The position numbers and the translations under genes were made by a program. The notes beneath the pieces were generated by a model that had not been told where the DNA came from, ran no database searches, and saw nothing but the letters and a program-made list of their open reading frames with translations. From Candidatus Kuenenia stuttgartensis (GTDB taxonomy: Bacteria; Planctomycetota; Planctomycetia; Pirellulales; UBA1268), in assembly GCA_945877135.1 (NCBI GenBank), contig CAMCQY010000014.1:1-43074 (forward strand): DNA of 43,074 bases, in the 5' to 3' direction. This document shows positions 16,240-25,086 of the stretch, in pieces. Position 1 is the stretch's first letter. Each line of letters starts with the position of its first letter.

Positions 16240-17369
16240 GATGGGGAGACTTTCCCTTCCTTCGTGAAGTGCATTGGCTCGCAGGGCAGCCCAAAGGCAT
16301 CGGCTACGGCCCGATAGGCCAGATGGCCGCGGTAGACGTTCACCGCCGAGAGAATGGCGGGGCTGCCGGCCGCCGCTCTCTCCACTCCCTGCGACGCCAA
16401 TTGCAAGACGTAAGGGAGCGTGGCGTTGCAGAGGGCATAGGTGCTCGTGCGACCCACGGCGCCGGGCATGTTGGTCACGCAGTAGTGCACGACGTCGTCC
16501 ACCACGAAGGTGGGGTTGGCATGCGTGGTCGGCCGGCTGGTGGCCACACAGCCCCCCTGGTCGATCGCCACGTCGATGATCACGGCCCCCGGCTTCATCA
16601 GCTTGAGATCGTCGCGCTCGACCAGGTGGGGCGCCCTCGCGCCCGGAATCAGCACGCTGCCGATCACGAGATCGGCGCGGGCGATCTGCTCGCGGATCGT
16701 GTGGCGGTCGGAATAGAGACAGTCGATGTTCGGCGGCGTCACGTCGTCGAGATACCGCAGCCGTTCGAGGTTGGTATCGAGCAGGCCGACATTGGCGCCG
16801 AAGCCCGCAGCCACCTTGGCGGCATTGGCCCCGACGCTGCCCGCCCCGAGCACCGTGACATGGGCCGGCGCCACGCCCGGCACGCCACCAAGCAGGATGC
16901 CGCGTCCCATCTGCGGCTTCTCCAGATACTTCGCCCCCTCCTGGATACTCATCCGCCCCGCCACCTCGCTCATCGGAATCAGCAGCGGCAGCCGGCCGCG
17001 GTCGTCGCGGAGTGTTTCATAGGCCACGGCGGTGGCGCCGGTAGCGAGAAAACCCTCCGTGAGCCCTCGATCGGCGGCGAAGTGAAAGTAGGTGAACACC
17101 GTCTGGCCGGCGCGGATCAGCTTCAGTTCAGCGGCTTGAGGCTCCTTCACCTTCACGATCATGTCGGCCCGGCCAAACACCTCTTCGGCTGTGTCAACGA
17201 GTTCCGCGCCGCACGTTGCATAGGCCTCGTCGGCGAGGCCGGAACCTGCCCCGGCCGACCGCTGCACGAGCACGCGATGGCCGGCACGCACCAACTCCTC
17301 CACGCCGACCGGGAGCATCGACACACGGTACTCGTCCTTCTTCGTTTCCTTCGGGATGCCGACGATCAT
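16236..17369 (-). CDS. ald: alanine dehydrogenase
   Basis: 377 residues from the ATG at 17369; the track's 17 extra residues come from repeat DNA. It reversibly deaminates L-alanine to pyruvate with NAD. Seen: 'MIVGIPKETKKDEYRVSMLPVGVEELVRAGHRVLVQ' (substrate-binding Arg and Lys region), 'VKVKEPQ', 'TYFHFAADRGLTEG', 'PMSEVAGRMSIQEGAKYLEK', NAD site 'VTVLGAGSVGANAAKVAAGFGANV', 'IGSVLIPGARAPHLV', 'DVAIDQGGC' and 'VVDDVVHYCVTNMPGAVGRTSTYALCN'. All are typical of Ald. First gene of the ald-mtnA-der operon. The family P palindrome lies directly upstream of its start. Confidence 0.96.
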   Translation of the reverse strand: MIVGIPKETKKDEYRVSMLPVGVEELVRAGHRVLVQRSAGAGSGLADEAYATCGAELVDTAEEVFGRADMIVKVKEPQAAELKLIRAGQTVFTYFHFAADRGLTEGFLATGATAVAYETLRDDRGRLPLLIPMSEVAGRMSIQEGAKYLEKPQMGRGILLGGVPGVAPAHVTVLGAGSVGANAAKVAAGFGANVGLLDTNLERLRYLDDVTPPNIDCLYSDRHTIREQIARADLVIGSVLIPGARAPHLVERDDLKLMKPGAVIIDVAIDQGGCVATSRPTTHANPTFVVDDVVHYCVTNMPGAVGRTSTYALCNATLPYVLQLASQGVERAAAGSPAILSAVNVYRGHLAYRAVADAFGLPCEPMHFTKEGKVSPS

Positions 17370-17413
17370 GCGGGCCTCGGGGTGGGGGTGGTGTGGTCGG
17401 GCAAACCCGCTCC

Positions 17414-17492
17414 CATCCAAGCCCGAAGCGCGAGCGAGGGACGGCGTGATCCGAGACCCGGATTTCCCTCGCTTGCGCTTCGGGCTTGGATG
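17414..17492. repeat. interspersed palindromic element, family P, copy 3 (near-perfect arms)
   Basis: Right-type arm CATCCAAGCCCGAAGCGCGAG... at 17414-17441 and left-type arm ...GCTTGCGCTTCGGGCTTGG at 17463-17492. Between them sits a small stem ATCCG-AGACC-CGGAT. Unlike the other copies, the two arms pair across the position that is otherwise mismatched. It lies between the stop of the Gfo/Idh gene and the start of ald, both on the minus strand. Confidence 0.83.
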
Positions 17493-17513
17493 AAACGCCT
17501 CAGCCCGGGTTCG

Positions 17514-18833
17514 CTACGCGATCTTGTAGCTGGACGGCATCGGGGGCGGGTAGTTGCCGTCCTTGTCGGGCATGACCGGCGGCGTCGCATCCCACGACAG
17601 CTTCTCCGGCATCGTGCGGAAGTTGCTCTTCAGCAGGTCGCTGTAGCTAACCTGCTTGCCCGTGTAGGTGGCCGTCCTGCCGAGCACCGATGAGAAGCTC
17701 GACGTCGTGCCGTAGTAGGCATTGTTGAGCGGCTTGTCGTTGCGGATCGCGTCCTGCAGTTCGTCGTGCTCGACCTGATAGGCATTCGCGGCCTTGCCGT
17801 CGTACTTCCAGAGCACCTTGCCCGCGTGATCGGTGATCTCACCGATCTTCACGTAGCCCTTCGTGCCCTGGAATTCCTCGTTCACGCGGCCGTCGCCGCC
17901 GGGAAACTGCCGGCACTGGCTGGCGATCCGCACGCCGCCCGGGTAGGTGAAGTTGACCGCGTGGTGGTCGTAGATCTCGCTGGGCTGATTGGCAATGCGA
18001 TTCTGCTTGCCCCCCACTCCGTAGGCCGTTTCGGGGAGTTTGTCGAGGAACCAGTTGGCGACGTCGATGTTGTGGACGTGCTGCTCGCAGATGTGGTCTC
18101 CGCAGAGCCAGTTGAAGTGGTACCAGTTGTTGACCTGGAACTCCATTTCGGTCATCTCGGGCTTGCGGGGGCGATACCAGATGCCGCTGCCGTTCCAGTA
18201 GACCTGACCGCCGATGATGTCGCCGGCCAGACCCTCGCGAACGCGGGCCAGCGTCTGGCGATACTTGTCGTCGTAGTGTCGCTGCAGGCCGACCACGACC
18301 TTGAGCTTCTTTTCGTCAGCGAGCTTCGCCGCCTGAAGGCAGAGGTTGGCGCCGAACGCATCGACGCAGACCGGCTTCTCCATGAAGACGTGCTTACCCG
18401 CCTTGATCGCCTCTTCGAAGTGGAAGGGACGAAAGCCCGGCGGCGTGGCGAGGATGACCAGGTCGCAGTGCTCGAGCACCTGCTTGTAGCCGTCGAGTCC
18501 CTTGAACTGCCGATCCTCCGGCACCTCGACCTTGTCCTTCATCGACTCGACCGCCTTGAGCGCGCCCTTGATGCGGTCGCCGAACGCGTCAGCGATCGCC
18601 GTCACTTTCACGTTCGAGCCGGGCACGGAGAGCGCCTGCTGGAGAGCGCCGGTGCCGCGGCCACCGGCCCCGATGAGGCCGACGCGGATGACGTCTGCCG
18701 AGGGCGACTGGGCGTGCACGGCACGCATGCTGGCCTGCACTCCGGTCAGCGCGGCGCTCGCGATACCGGCAGCCTTCAGGGCATCACGACGCGACAGGGG
18801 GCTCGAGGCAGAAGGCTCGCGGGAAGCGGACAT
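17514..18833 (-). CDS. Gfo/Idh/MocA family oxidoreductase, Tat-exported
   Basis: 439 residues from the ATG at 18833; the track adds 56 implausible residues. A twin-arginine signal (SRRDALKAAGIASAALTG) shows export in folded form, typical for planctomycete Gfo/Idh enzymes. The Rossmann fold follows with 'RVGLIGAGGRGTGALQQAL' (GxGxxG) and the family signature 'GKHVFMEKPVCVDA' (EKP). 'HICEQHVHNIDVANWFLDKLP' carries the conserved catalytic-region His. These enzymes oxidise or reduce sugars, inositols or their derivatives with NAD(P). The substrate cannot be read from the sequence. It is divergent from the CCA/poly(A) nucleotidyltransferase gene. Confidence 0.93.
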   Translation of the reverse strand: MSASREPSASSPLSRRDALKAAGIASAALTGVQASMRAVHAQSPSADVIRVGLIGAGGRGTGALQQALSVPGSNVKVTAIADAFGDRIKGALKAVESMKDKVEVPEDRQFKGLDGYKQVLEHCDLVILATPPGFRPFHFEEAIKAGKHVFMEKPVCVDAFGANLCLQAAKLADEKKLKVVVGLQRHYDDKYRQTLARVREGLAGDIIGGQVYWNGSGIWYRPRKPEMTEMEFQVNNWYHFNWLCGDHICEQHVHNIDVANWFLDKLPETAYGVGGKQNRIANQPSEIYDHHAVNFTYPGGVRIASQCRQFPGGDGRVNEEFQGTKGYVKIGEITDHAGKVLWKYDGKAANAYQVEHDELQDAIRNDKPLNNAYYGTTSSFSSVLGRTATYTGKQVSYSDLLKSNFRTMPEKLSWDATPPVMPDKDGNYPPPMPSSYKIA

Positions 18834-19046
18834 GCTTGGGCACTCCAGAGTGTGGGGGCGGGCGGGCGAACACCGGCCGACGCCGGGCGAAAGAAGGAAA
18901 CGAGCTGCCGGTGGGACTCCCCACCTCGCTCTGCCATCATAACCTCTGGTGCGATTGCCTGGAAATCCGGATGGACTGCCCGACGCTTGGGCCGCGGTCA
19001 TCCGTTACCATCGACGGCCGCGTCATCCCCCCGAGCCTCCGCCGCC

Positions 19047-20321
19047 ATGCCCGCCATCCCATGTGATCCTGCCGCGGCACGTGCGTTTGCCCTCGTCGTG
19101 GTCGGCCGGCTGCGGTCGGCAGGCCACGAGGCGCTCTGGGCCGGCGGCTGCGTTCGCGATGAACTGCTCGGCCGCACGCCGGCCGACTACGACGTCGCGA
19201 CGTCGGCCCATCCCGATCAGGTGCGGGCGGTTTTCGGCAACCGCCGCACCCTCGCCGTGGGGGCGGCGTTCGGCGTGATCACGGTGCTCGGTCCCCGCGG
19301 CGCCGGGCAGGTGGAGGTGGCGACGTTTCGCAGCGACGCGGCCTACACGGACGGCCGGCATCCGGCCGGCGTGACCTTCACCAACGCCCGCGAGGATGCG
19401 GTGCGGCGGGACTTCACGATCAACGGGCTATTCCTCGATCCCATCTCAGGCGAGGTGCACGACTACGTCGGCGGCCGAGCCGATCTCACCGCCGGGATCG
19501 TGCGGGCGATCGGTAACGCGGCGATGCGGTTTGGCGAGGATCACCTGCGGATGCTCCGGGCGGTGCGGTTTGCGGCGGGGTTTGGCTTTGCGCTCGAAGA
19601 GCAGACGGAGGCGGCGATCGTCCGCATGGCGCACTTGGTGACCACCGTCAGCCCCGAGCGGATTGCGGCGGAACTGCGGACGCTGGTGTCGCGGCCGGGC
19701 CGGCGGCGGGGACTCGAACTGCTTGCGCAAACCGGATTGGCCCGCGAGGTGCTGCCCGAGGTGGCGCCGGCGGACGGCGTCGCTGGCGACCGCGAAGCCT
19801 GGCACGACTCCGCCCGCATCATCGAGGCCCTCGACGAGCCGGAGCTTGCCTCGGCGCTGGCCATCCTCACGGCGAGGCTGCCACCGGAGTCGCCCCGCCA
19901 CATCGCGGCCCGGCTGCGGCTCTCCACTCGCGATCTGAAGACAGCCTGCTGGCTGCACGAGGCCGTCGCCTTCGTGGACGGCATCGGTGCAGGCGACCTT
20001 GATCAGTGTCCCTGGTCGCAGCTGCAGCCGTGGCTGGCCCACGATGCGGCTTTCCTGCTGGCCGATCTGCTGCGGGCCCGCGCCGCCTGCGGCCACGGCT
20101 CCGCTGCCACCGCCGGTTGGGTGACTGCGAAGCTGCAGATGCCGCGAGAGCACCTCGATCCATCGCCGCTCGTAACGGGCAATGACCTGCTCAGCGCCGG
20201 CGTGCCGGCCGGCCGCGCGGTGGGGCAGACGCTGGCGGCCCTGCGGGCGCTGCAGCTCGACGGCAGGATCACGACGCGTGACGCGGCGATGGAGTGGGTG
20301 AGAACGCAGCAGAGCGAATGA
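19047..20321 (+). CDS. CCA tRNA nucleotidyltransferase / poly(A) polymerase family protein
   Basis: 424 residues from the ATG at 19047. The track frame opens 427 codons earlier, antisense to the oxidoreductase. Class II nucleotidyltransferase head: 'ALWAGGCVRDELLGRTPADYDVATSAHPDQV' (GG..RD..LGR..D.D), with 'AVGAAFGVITV', 'VEVATFRSDAAYTDGRHPAGVTFTNAREDAVRRDFTINGLFLDP' (the RRDFTiN motif), and 'GEDHLRMLRAVRFAAGFGFALEEQTEAAI' in the neck. No HD domain is obvious. It could mature tRNA 3' ends or polyadenylate RNA; sequence alone does not separate these. Ends 137 bp before the convergent scpB. Confidence 0.92.
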   Translation: MPAIPCDPAAARAFALVVVGRLRSAGHEALWAGGCVRDELLGRTPADYDVATSAHPDQVRAVFGNRRTLAVGAAFGVITVLGPRGAGQVEVATFRSDAAYTDGRHPAGVTFTNAREDAVRRDFTINGLFLDPISGEVHDYVGGRADLTAGIVRAIGNAAMRFGEDHLRMLRAVRFAAGFGFALEEQTEAAIVRMAHLVTTVSPERIAAELRTLVSRPGRRRGLELLAQTGLAREVLPEVAPADGVAGDREAWHDSARIIEALDEPELASALAILTARLPPESPRHIAARLRLSTRDLKTACWLHEAVAFVDGIGAGDLDQCPWSQLQPWLAHDAAFLLADLLRARAACGHGSAATAGWVTAKLQMPREHLDPSPLVTGNDLLSAGVPAGRAVGQTLAALRALQLDGRITTRDAAMEWVRTQQSE

Positions 20322-20361
20322 GCGCCGTGAGGTGGTGATGCATGGGTTGGAGCAGCGCCGA

Positions 20362-20430
20362 TTCCTCTCGCTTGCGCTTCGGGCTTGGATGGGAGCGGGT
20401 ATCATCCAAGCCCGCAGCGCAAGCAAGGGA
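20362..20430. repeat. interspersed palindromic element, family P, copy 4
   Basis: Left arm at 20362-20391, right arm CATCCAAGCCCGCAGCGCAA... at 20403-20430, 11-base apex. It lies between the convergent CCA/poly(A) gene and scpB. Same orientation as copies 1 and 2. Confidence 0.87.
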
Positions 20431-20458
20431 AAAGCGGGTGACGTGTCACTCGCCGCCG

Positions 20459-21247
20459 CTATTTCGGCGGTTCGGTCGGCTCGGGGAGGTCGTCGATACT
20501 CTCCAGCCGGAAGACTTCGAGAAACTTCCGCGTGGTGCGATACGACGGCTCGGTGGGCGTGTCGTGGCCCTCATGAGCGGCCTCGTCGTGGACGACTTCC
20601 AGAAGACCGCGCTGCACCAACTGCCGCCATACCGTCGGCCGGGCGTCGCAGCCGAGTTCCACGATCCGGTTGCGCTTGACGGGCTGGTTCCACGCCACCA
20701 ACGCCAGCACGTCGAGAGCCTCGGCGTCGAGCCGCACCGTGCGGGAACGGGCCTCGACCACACTGCCAAACCTGGCAAACTCCGGCCGCAGCCGCATCAC
20801 CCAGCCGGCGTCCTTCGCCACGACTTCGTAGGGGCAGTTGTCGGCCCGATACCGTCGCCGCATGTCGGCGGCCAGTTCGTCGATCTCCTGCGGCCGCACG
20901 CCGCGCATCAGGCCGGCCACCGTGCGACTGGTGATCGCCTCGCCGCCTGGCAGGCCCACGAACAGGATGGCCTCCAGAATGCTCTCCGGACAGACGCGGA
21001 AGCTGGCGTCGCCTCCCGAGGACGCGAAGCCGTCGTCGTCGAGCACCGGTGAGGCATCCACCTTCACGACGTCCTCGCCGCCGGACGGCTGCGCATACGG
21101 ATCGCCGGTGCCCATCATCGCGGCGAAAGCCTGGGCAAGTTTGTCGATGGAAAGGCCACCGTCGGCCGGTGCCGCCTGGAAGCCGGCGGGCGGCGGGGAC
21201 GGCTTATCGGCTTCCGGTTTCGGCGATGGTGTCTTGCGCTTGGCCAC
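20459..21247 (-). CDS. scpB: SMC-Scp complex subunit ScpB (segregation and condensation protein B)
   Basis: The track merges this with an upstream gene; the GTG at 21247 (VAKRKTPSP) is the likely start, 5 bp after the stop of the epimerase gene. 262 residues, longer than typical ScpB (about 190), because of a Pro/Ala/Gly-rich N-terminal extension of about 85 residues. The ScpB core begins at 'ESILEAILFVGLPGGEAITSRTVAGLM' (first winged helix) and continues through 'YEVVAKDAGWVMRLRPEFA' and 'LDAEALDVLALVAWNQPVKRNRIVELGCDARPTVWRQLVQRGLLEV' (second winged helix). With SMC and ScpA it forms the bacterial condensin. ScpA is not adjacent. Confidence 0.93.
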   Translation of the reverse strand: MAKRKTPSPKPEADKPSPPPAGFQAAPADGGLSIDKLAQAFAAMMGTGDPYAQPSGGEDVVKVDASPVLDDDGFASSGGDASFRVCPESILEAILFVGLPGGEAITSRTVAGLMRGVRPQEIDELAADMRRRYRADNCPYEVVAKDAGWVMRLRPEFARFGSVVEARSRTVRLDAEALDVLALVAWNQPVKRNRIVELGCDARPTVWRQLVQRGLLEVVHDEAAHEGHDTPTEPSYRTTRKFLEVFRLESIDDLPEPTEPPK

Positions 21248-21252
21248 GGTCG

Positions 21253-22104
21253 CTACCGCCAACGCCTGGCGACGTTGGCCTTCATGAAGGCGAGGGAGTC
21301 GGTCGCGAGTTGATCCTCGGACGGAAACATCTTCCGCCAAATCTTGGTCGCCGCCACGATGTTGGGCAGCGCGAGGCCAAATGCCTCCACCACCATCCAG
21401 CCGTCGTAGCCCGCCGTGTGGAGGGCGTCGAAGGTTTCGTCCCAGTGCACGTGGCCGGTGCCGGGGATGCTGCGGTCGTTTTCGGAAATGTGCACGAGCA
21501 CCGTCCACGGGGCGGCCGCCTCGATCGCCGCCGCGAGGTTCTTCTCCTCGATGTTGGCATGGAAGGTGTCGTACATCATCCGCACGTTCGGATGATCGAC
21601 CGCCTGCACGAAGGCGACCGTCTGGGCGACGCTCGTAAGGAAATAGTTCTCGAACCGGTTGAGGTATTCCGTGGCGATGGTCACGCCCGCCTGTGCGGCA
21701 TGCTCCGCGACCGTTCGCATCGTGTCCACGCCCCACTTGAATTCGTCCGGAGTCGGTCCCTTGCCGGTGAACTCGCCGATGGCGGAATGCGTGGGGCCGA
21801 CGAGCACTTTCACGCCGGCGGCGTGGCAGCAGTCGAGCGTCTTCTTCATGGCATCGACGGCGGCCGCGCGGACGCTCGACGATGGGCTGATCGGATTGTC
21901 GCCGGGGCCGCGGACCGTGACGGCCGTCCGCTCCAGGCCAATGGCGTCGAGTTTCTTCGACCAGCCGTTGTAGAGTGACTCGTCGAGTTCGAAGATCGGG
22001 ATCTCGATGCCGTCGTAGCCGAGCTTCTTGATCCGCTCCACGACGGGCACCATCCCGTCGTGCATGCGGTCGGTCCAAAGCAGAAGGTTGAGGCCATATT
22101 TCAT
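21253..22104 (-). CDS. D-tagatose 3-epimerase / D-psicose 3-epimerase-like sugar epimerase
   Basis: 283 residues, ATG at 22104 with a GGGAG Shine-Dalgarno. Starts 'MKYGLNLLLWTDRMHDGMVPVVERIKKLGYDGIEIPIF', the TIM-barrel opening of the DTE family. Metal ligands fit the family E-D-H-E pattern: 'ATEYLNRFENYFLTS' (first Glu), 'VRMMYDTFHANIEEKN' (Asp and nearby His), 'LVHISENDRSIPGTGHVHWDETFDAL' (His), 'WMVVEAFG' (last Glu). The 'IPGTGHVHW' loop is typical of ketose 3-epimerases. Cytoplasmic; acts on free ketohexoses. Its partner scpB follows by 5 bp, so the two are probably cotranscribed, although unrelated. Confidence 0.9.
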   Translation of the reverse strand: MKYGLNLLLWTDRMHDGMVPVVERIKKLGYDGIEIPIFELDESLYNGWSKKLDAIGLERTAVTVRGPGDNPISPSSSVRAAAVDAMKKTLDCCHAAGVKVLVGPTHSAIGEFTGKGPTPDEFKWGVDTMRTVAEHAAQAGVTIATEYLNRFENYFLTSVAQTVAFVQAVDHPNVRMMYDTFHANIEEKNLAAAIEAAAPWTVLVHISENDRSIPGTGHVHWDETFDALHTAGYDGWMVVEAFGLALPNIVAATKIWRKMFPSEDQLATDSLAFMKANVARRWR

Positions 22105-22188
22105 CGCTGACTCCCGATTTCCAGAAGGAAAGGATTCCGGTGGAATTCAAGCAGGGAGGCGACCCAAAGAACAAGGCCAATGCCGCCC

Positions 22189-23106
22189 CTACTTCGCGCG
22201 GGATGGGCGTTTCTTGCCGCGGGCGTCGAGCCGACGGCCGTCCTTCGTGGCTGGGGCCGTCTTGAGCGGCTCAGCAGCGCCGTCGAGGGGATCGCCTGCC
22301 GAGATGCCGGCGAGCCGCGAGTTGACTCGGTCGGCGTAGTCCTCCGAGAGTTCCATGCCGAGGAACGAACGGCCCAGCTTCTTGGCCACCGCCAGGGTCG
22401 TGCCGCTGCCGGCGAACGGATCGATCACGGTCTCGCCTTCACGGCTCGACGCGCGGATGATCCGCCCCAGCAGCTGCTCCGGCATCTGGCAGCCATGCCA
22501 GCCCGACCGTTCTTTGAACGTGCCGCAGATCCGCGGGAAGTACCAGGTATCTTCCGCCGCGCCGAAGCCGTCGGGCAGGTCTTGGGGACGCAGCACCCAC
22601 GTGTCGTCGGGGAGCCGACCTGTGGGGTTGGCTCGCTTGTCACCGTAAACAAGTTCGCGGGCAGAGGGCACGCGGATCGCGTCTGTATTGAAGGTGAACG
22701 CCAAAGGATCGCGAACGAAGTGAAACAGGTGGACGTGCGAGCGGCTGAACTTCTGCTTGCAGTTGACGCCGAACGTGTAATACCAGACGACCCAACTGCG
22801 GCACGTGAGCCCCAGTTCACGCGTGGCGATCACCTTCAGTTCGGCCGCGTATTCGTCGCCGATCGCCAGCCAGAAGGTGCCGTCGGGCCGCAGCACCCGG
22901 ACGACCTCCCGCATCCATTTTCGGGACCAGTCGAGGTAGGCGTCGGCCGACAGGCGATCGTCGTAGGCGTCGTAGTCGTAGCCGATATTGAACGGTGGGT
23001 CGGCGAAGGCCAGGTGGACGCTGCCCGTGGGCACTCTCGCCACCAGATCGAGGCAGTCGCCCCGGTGCACCGCATCAATCGCAAGAGGCTCGCGTTTCAT
23101 GACCAT
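22189..23106 (-). CDS. solitary DNA methyltransferase, beta type (N4/N6)
   Basis: 305 residues. The catalytic motif IV '[17 protein letters not shown]' (DPPF, about residue 36) comes before the AdoMet motif I '[32 protein letters not shown]' (about 243). This order with the target-recognition region between them is the beta class of amino-methyltransferases (CcrM-like: N6-adenine or N4-cytosine). No endonuclease or specificity subunit lies nearby, so it looks like an orphan methyltransferase. The C-terminal 35 residues are Lys/Arg-rich. The start ATG GTC ATG gives a choice of starts at 23106 or 23100. Confidence 0.93.
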   Translation of the reverse strand: MVMKREPLAIDAVHRGDCLDLVARVPTGSVHLAFADPPFNIGYDYDAYDDRLSADAYLDWSRKWMREVVRVLRPDGTFWLAIGDEYAAELKVIATRELGLTCRSWVVWYYTFGVNCKQKFSRSHVHLFHFVRDPLAFTFNTDAIRVPSARELVYGDKRANPTGRLPDDTWVLRPQDLPDGFGAAEDTWYFPRICGTFKERSGWHGCQMPEQLLGRIIRASSREGETVIDPFAGSGTTLAVAKKLGRSFLGMELSEDYADRVNSRLAGISAGDPLDGAAEPLKTAPATKDGRRLDARGKKRPSRAK

Positions 23107-23265
23107 GACAGGGAACTCCGTTTCGGCCGGCCGCCCGACAATGGCAAGGTAATGCCAGTGAGACGCACCGTCCAGATGCGGCCGTCGGCAGCGGGCGGAA
23201 TCGACGGCTCGCTGGACGAGCCAAACTCGGCGGACGTTCCCGCCTCAATGGCGTGGTAGAGTGGA

Positions 23266-25086
23266 ATGGGGTATGCCATGGTTTGTCCTGCTTTCTTCGA
23301 GGCGGTGTCTGCGGTGATCGCCGTCAGGTGGGGATGGGCATTCGTCGCTTGGTGTGGGCTTACGCAGGCGGCCGCCGTCGCCGACGTACGGATCACCAGG
23401 GTGGTCGTCGACGGCCGTGACGCGGAAGGCGTTGTCGCGGACACGGAGAGGGGGGAACAGCGAACCAGGGTTCGTCTCTCTTCGGGGGCGAGGCAACTGC
23501 AAATCCATATCGCCGAAGCGGCACAGGCGGACGCTCCACGGGAAGAAGACTCCCCGAGCAGGCCGCCCTCGTCCGGTGGCCACCGGCTTCGATATCGGCT
23601 TGAAGGCGCGGATGTCGCGTGGCGGGATGCTCCTGCTGCGGCCCGGGTGATCCTGCAATTCGTCGACGTGTCGGGTGACACCGTCGACAACCGCGACACC
23701 GTCATCCGTGGTGAGTCGCCCGCCTGGCGCGGCGAGCCGGAGAGTTCCGGGTTCGTATCGCACCGCATCACGGCGGTCGCCCCGCCGCTCGCGACCCATG
23801 TCACCGCGAACTTCGTGTCGCACCACGGCAACGAGGTGATCGGCATGGTCGGAATCGACGACGTGGTGTTTGAGGTGAGCAGCCCTGACTCCGACCTCCC
23901 GGTCCGCTATCCGATAGCGATCGCACCGTCCGAACTCGACCTCCACCCGCTCGATACGCCGCCGGGCTGGACCCGCCGCGGCTCCCGCGGTGACATGGCC
24001 CAAGTGCGAATCCGCCAGGAACCGACCCCGCATCCGATCCTCGTTCTGCACGACGACGATGCGAAGCGATACGGCAACTGGTCGATGCTCAAGGGCATTC
24101 CCGTGAAGCCGAGCGACCGCGTAACCCTTCTGTGGACGTGCTCCCACAGCCTGGGCATCGGTGGCGAATGCGTGGCCGACTATCACGACCTGAAGCCCGG
24201 CACCTATTGGTTTCGGGCCGGGGTGTTCCAGCCCGGAGGCCAGCCCACCGGGCTGGAAACGAGCCTTGCGATCGAGGTCTTCGTGCCGTGGTACGAGCGA
24301 CCAGCCACATGGTTGGCGGGCGGCCTGCTTGGCGTGGGCGCAGCGGTGGCGATTGCCCGCTCCGTATCGCTGCGACGCATCAAACGGCGGCTTGAGGAAG
24401 TGGAGCGAGCCCACAGTCTCGAGCGAGAACGGACGCGGATCGCCCGCGACCTTCACGACGAGGTTGGGGCCGGTCTCACGGAGATCGCGATGGAGAATTT
24501 CTGGGTGCAGCGTGAGATGGAAGGGAAGGCTCCGCCAGCCACGCTCGACCGCGTGGAGCGAGCGAGACAGTCGGCGGTCGAGTTGGTGCGGAGCGTCGAT
24601 GCGATCGTCTGGGCCGTGAATCCCTCGAACGACACGCTCGATCGCTTCGTTCCCTACCTCACGCATTCCTTCGAGCAATTTCTCGACGCCGCAGGCGTGC
24701 GGGCGCGGCTCGACGTGCCCGATGCGGTGCCAAGGGTGGCGATCGAGGGCGCGGTGCGTCACAGCCTCTTCCTCGTCGTGCGGGAGGCGGTAAACAACGC
24801 CGTCAAGCACGCGAGTCCCACCTTCGTGGCACTCGCCATCCGCATCAATCAGGGCAGGCTCTTGATCGACGTGGAAGACGATGGCCGCGGCATCGATCCG
24901 CAGACGGTTTCCGCGGCTAGGCACGACCAGAGCAGCCGATCCGGATTGGGCAACATGAGGCGGCGGATCGAAGAACTTGATGGAAGCTTTGAGATCGGGG
25001 ATCGTCGTGCAGGCGGGACGCGGGTGGCCATCGCTGTGCCGCTTCCCGGTGCAGCTTCCGCTCCGATGACGGAGGGCAGACTATGA
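23266..25086 (+). CDS. sensor histidine kinase with Y_Y_Y-like ectodomain (HisKA_3 type)
   Basis: 606 residues. A signal-anchor stretch (AVSAVIAVRWGWAFVAWCGLTQAAAVAD) is followed by an ectodomain with Y_Y_Y-type strands ('LRYRLEGADVAWRDAP' and, before the helix, 'LKPGTYWFRAGVFQPGG...SLAIEVFVPWYERPATW'), but no beta-propeller. A transmembrane helix near 348-368 leads to HisKA_3 'ERTRIARDLHDEVGAGLTEI' (phospho-His about residue 397) and an HATPase domain ('LVVREAVNNAVKHA', 'DVEDDGRGID', 'GLGNMRRRIEELDGSF'). The ATGA overlap with the regulator gene shows they form one pair. A polysaccharide-sensing role is likely from the ectodomain family only. Confidence 0.94.
   Translation: MGYAMVCPAFFEAVSAVIAVRWGWAFVAWCGLTQAAAVADVRITRVVVDGRDAEGVVADTERGEQRTRVRLSSGARQLQIHIAEAAQADAPREEDSPSRPPSSGGHRLRYRLEGADVAWRDAPAAARVILQFVDVSGDTVDNRDTVIRGESPAWRGEPESSGFVSHRITAVAPPLATHVTANFVSHHGNEVIGMVGIDDVVFEVSSPDSDLPVRYPIAIAPSELDLHPLDTPPGWTRRGSRGDMAQVRIRQEPTPHPILVLHDDDAKRYGNWSMLKGIPVKPSDRVTLLWTCSHSLGIGGECVADYHDLKPGTYWFRAGVFQPGGQPTGLETSLAIEVFVPWYERPATWLAGGLLGVGAAVAIARSVSLRRIKRRLEEVERAHSLERERTRIARDLHDEVGAGLTEIAMENFWVQREMEGKAPPATLDRVERARQSAVELVRSVDAIVWAVNPSNDTLDRFVPYLTHSFEQFLDAAGVRARLDVPDAVPRVAIEGAVRHSLFLVVREAVNNAVKHASPTFVALAIRINQGRLLIDVEDDGRGIDPQTVSAARHDQSSRSGLGNMRRRIEELDGSFEIGDRRAGGTRVAIAVPLPGAASAPMTEGRL

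Noticed and set aside
23097-23278. 60-residue minus-strand ORF ending in an ATGA-type overlap with the methyltransferase start
   Set aside because: Its start would overlap the kinase gene's start, the frame stays open deep into antisense of the kinase, and the sequence resembles nothing; likely chance.
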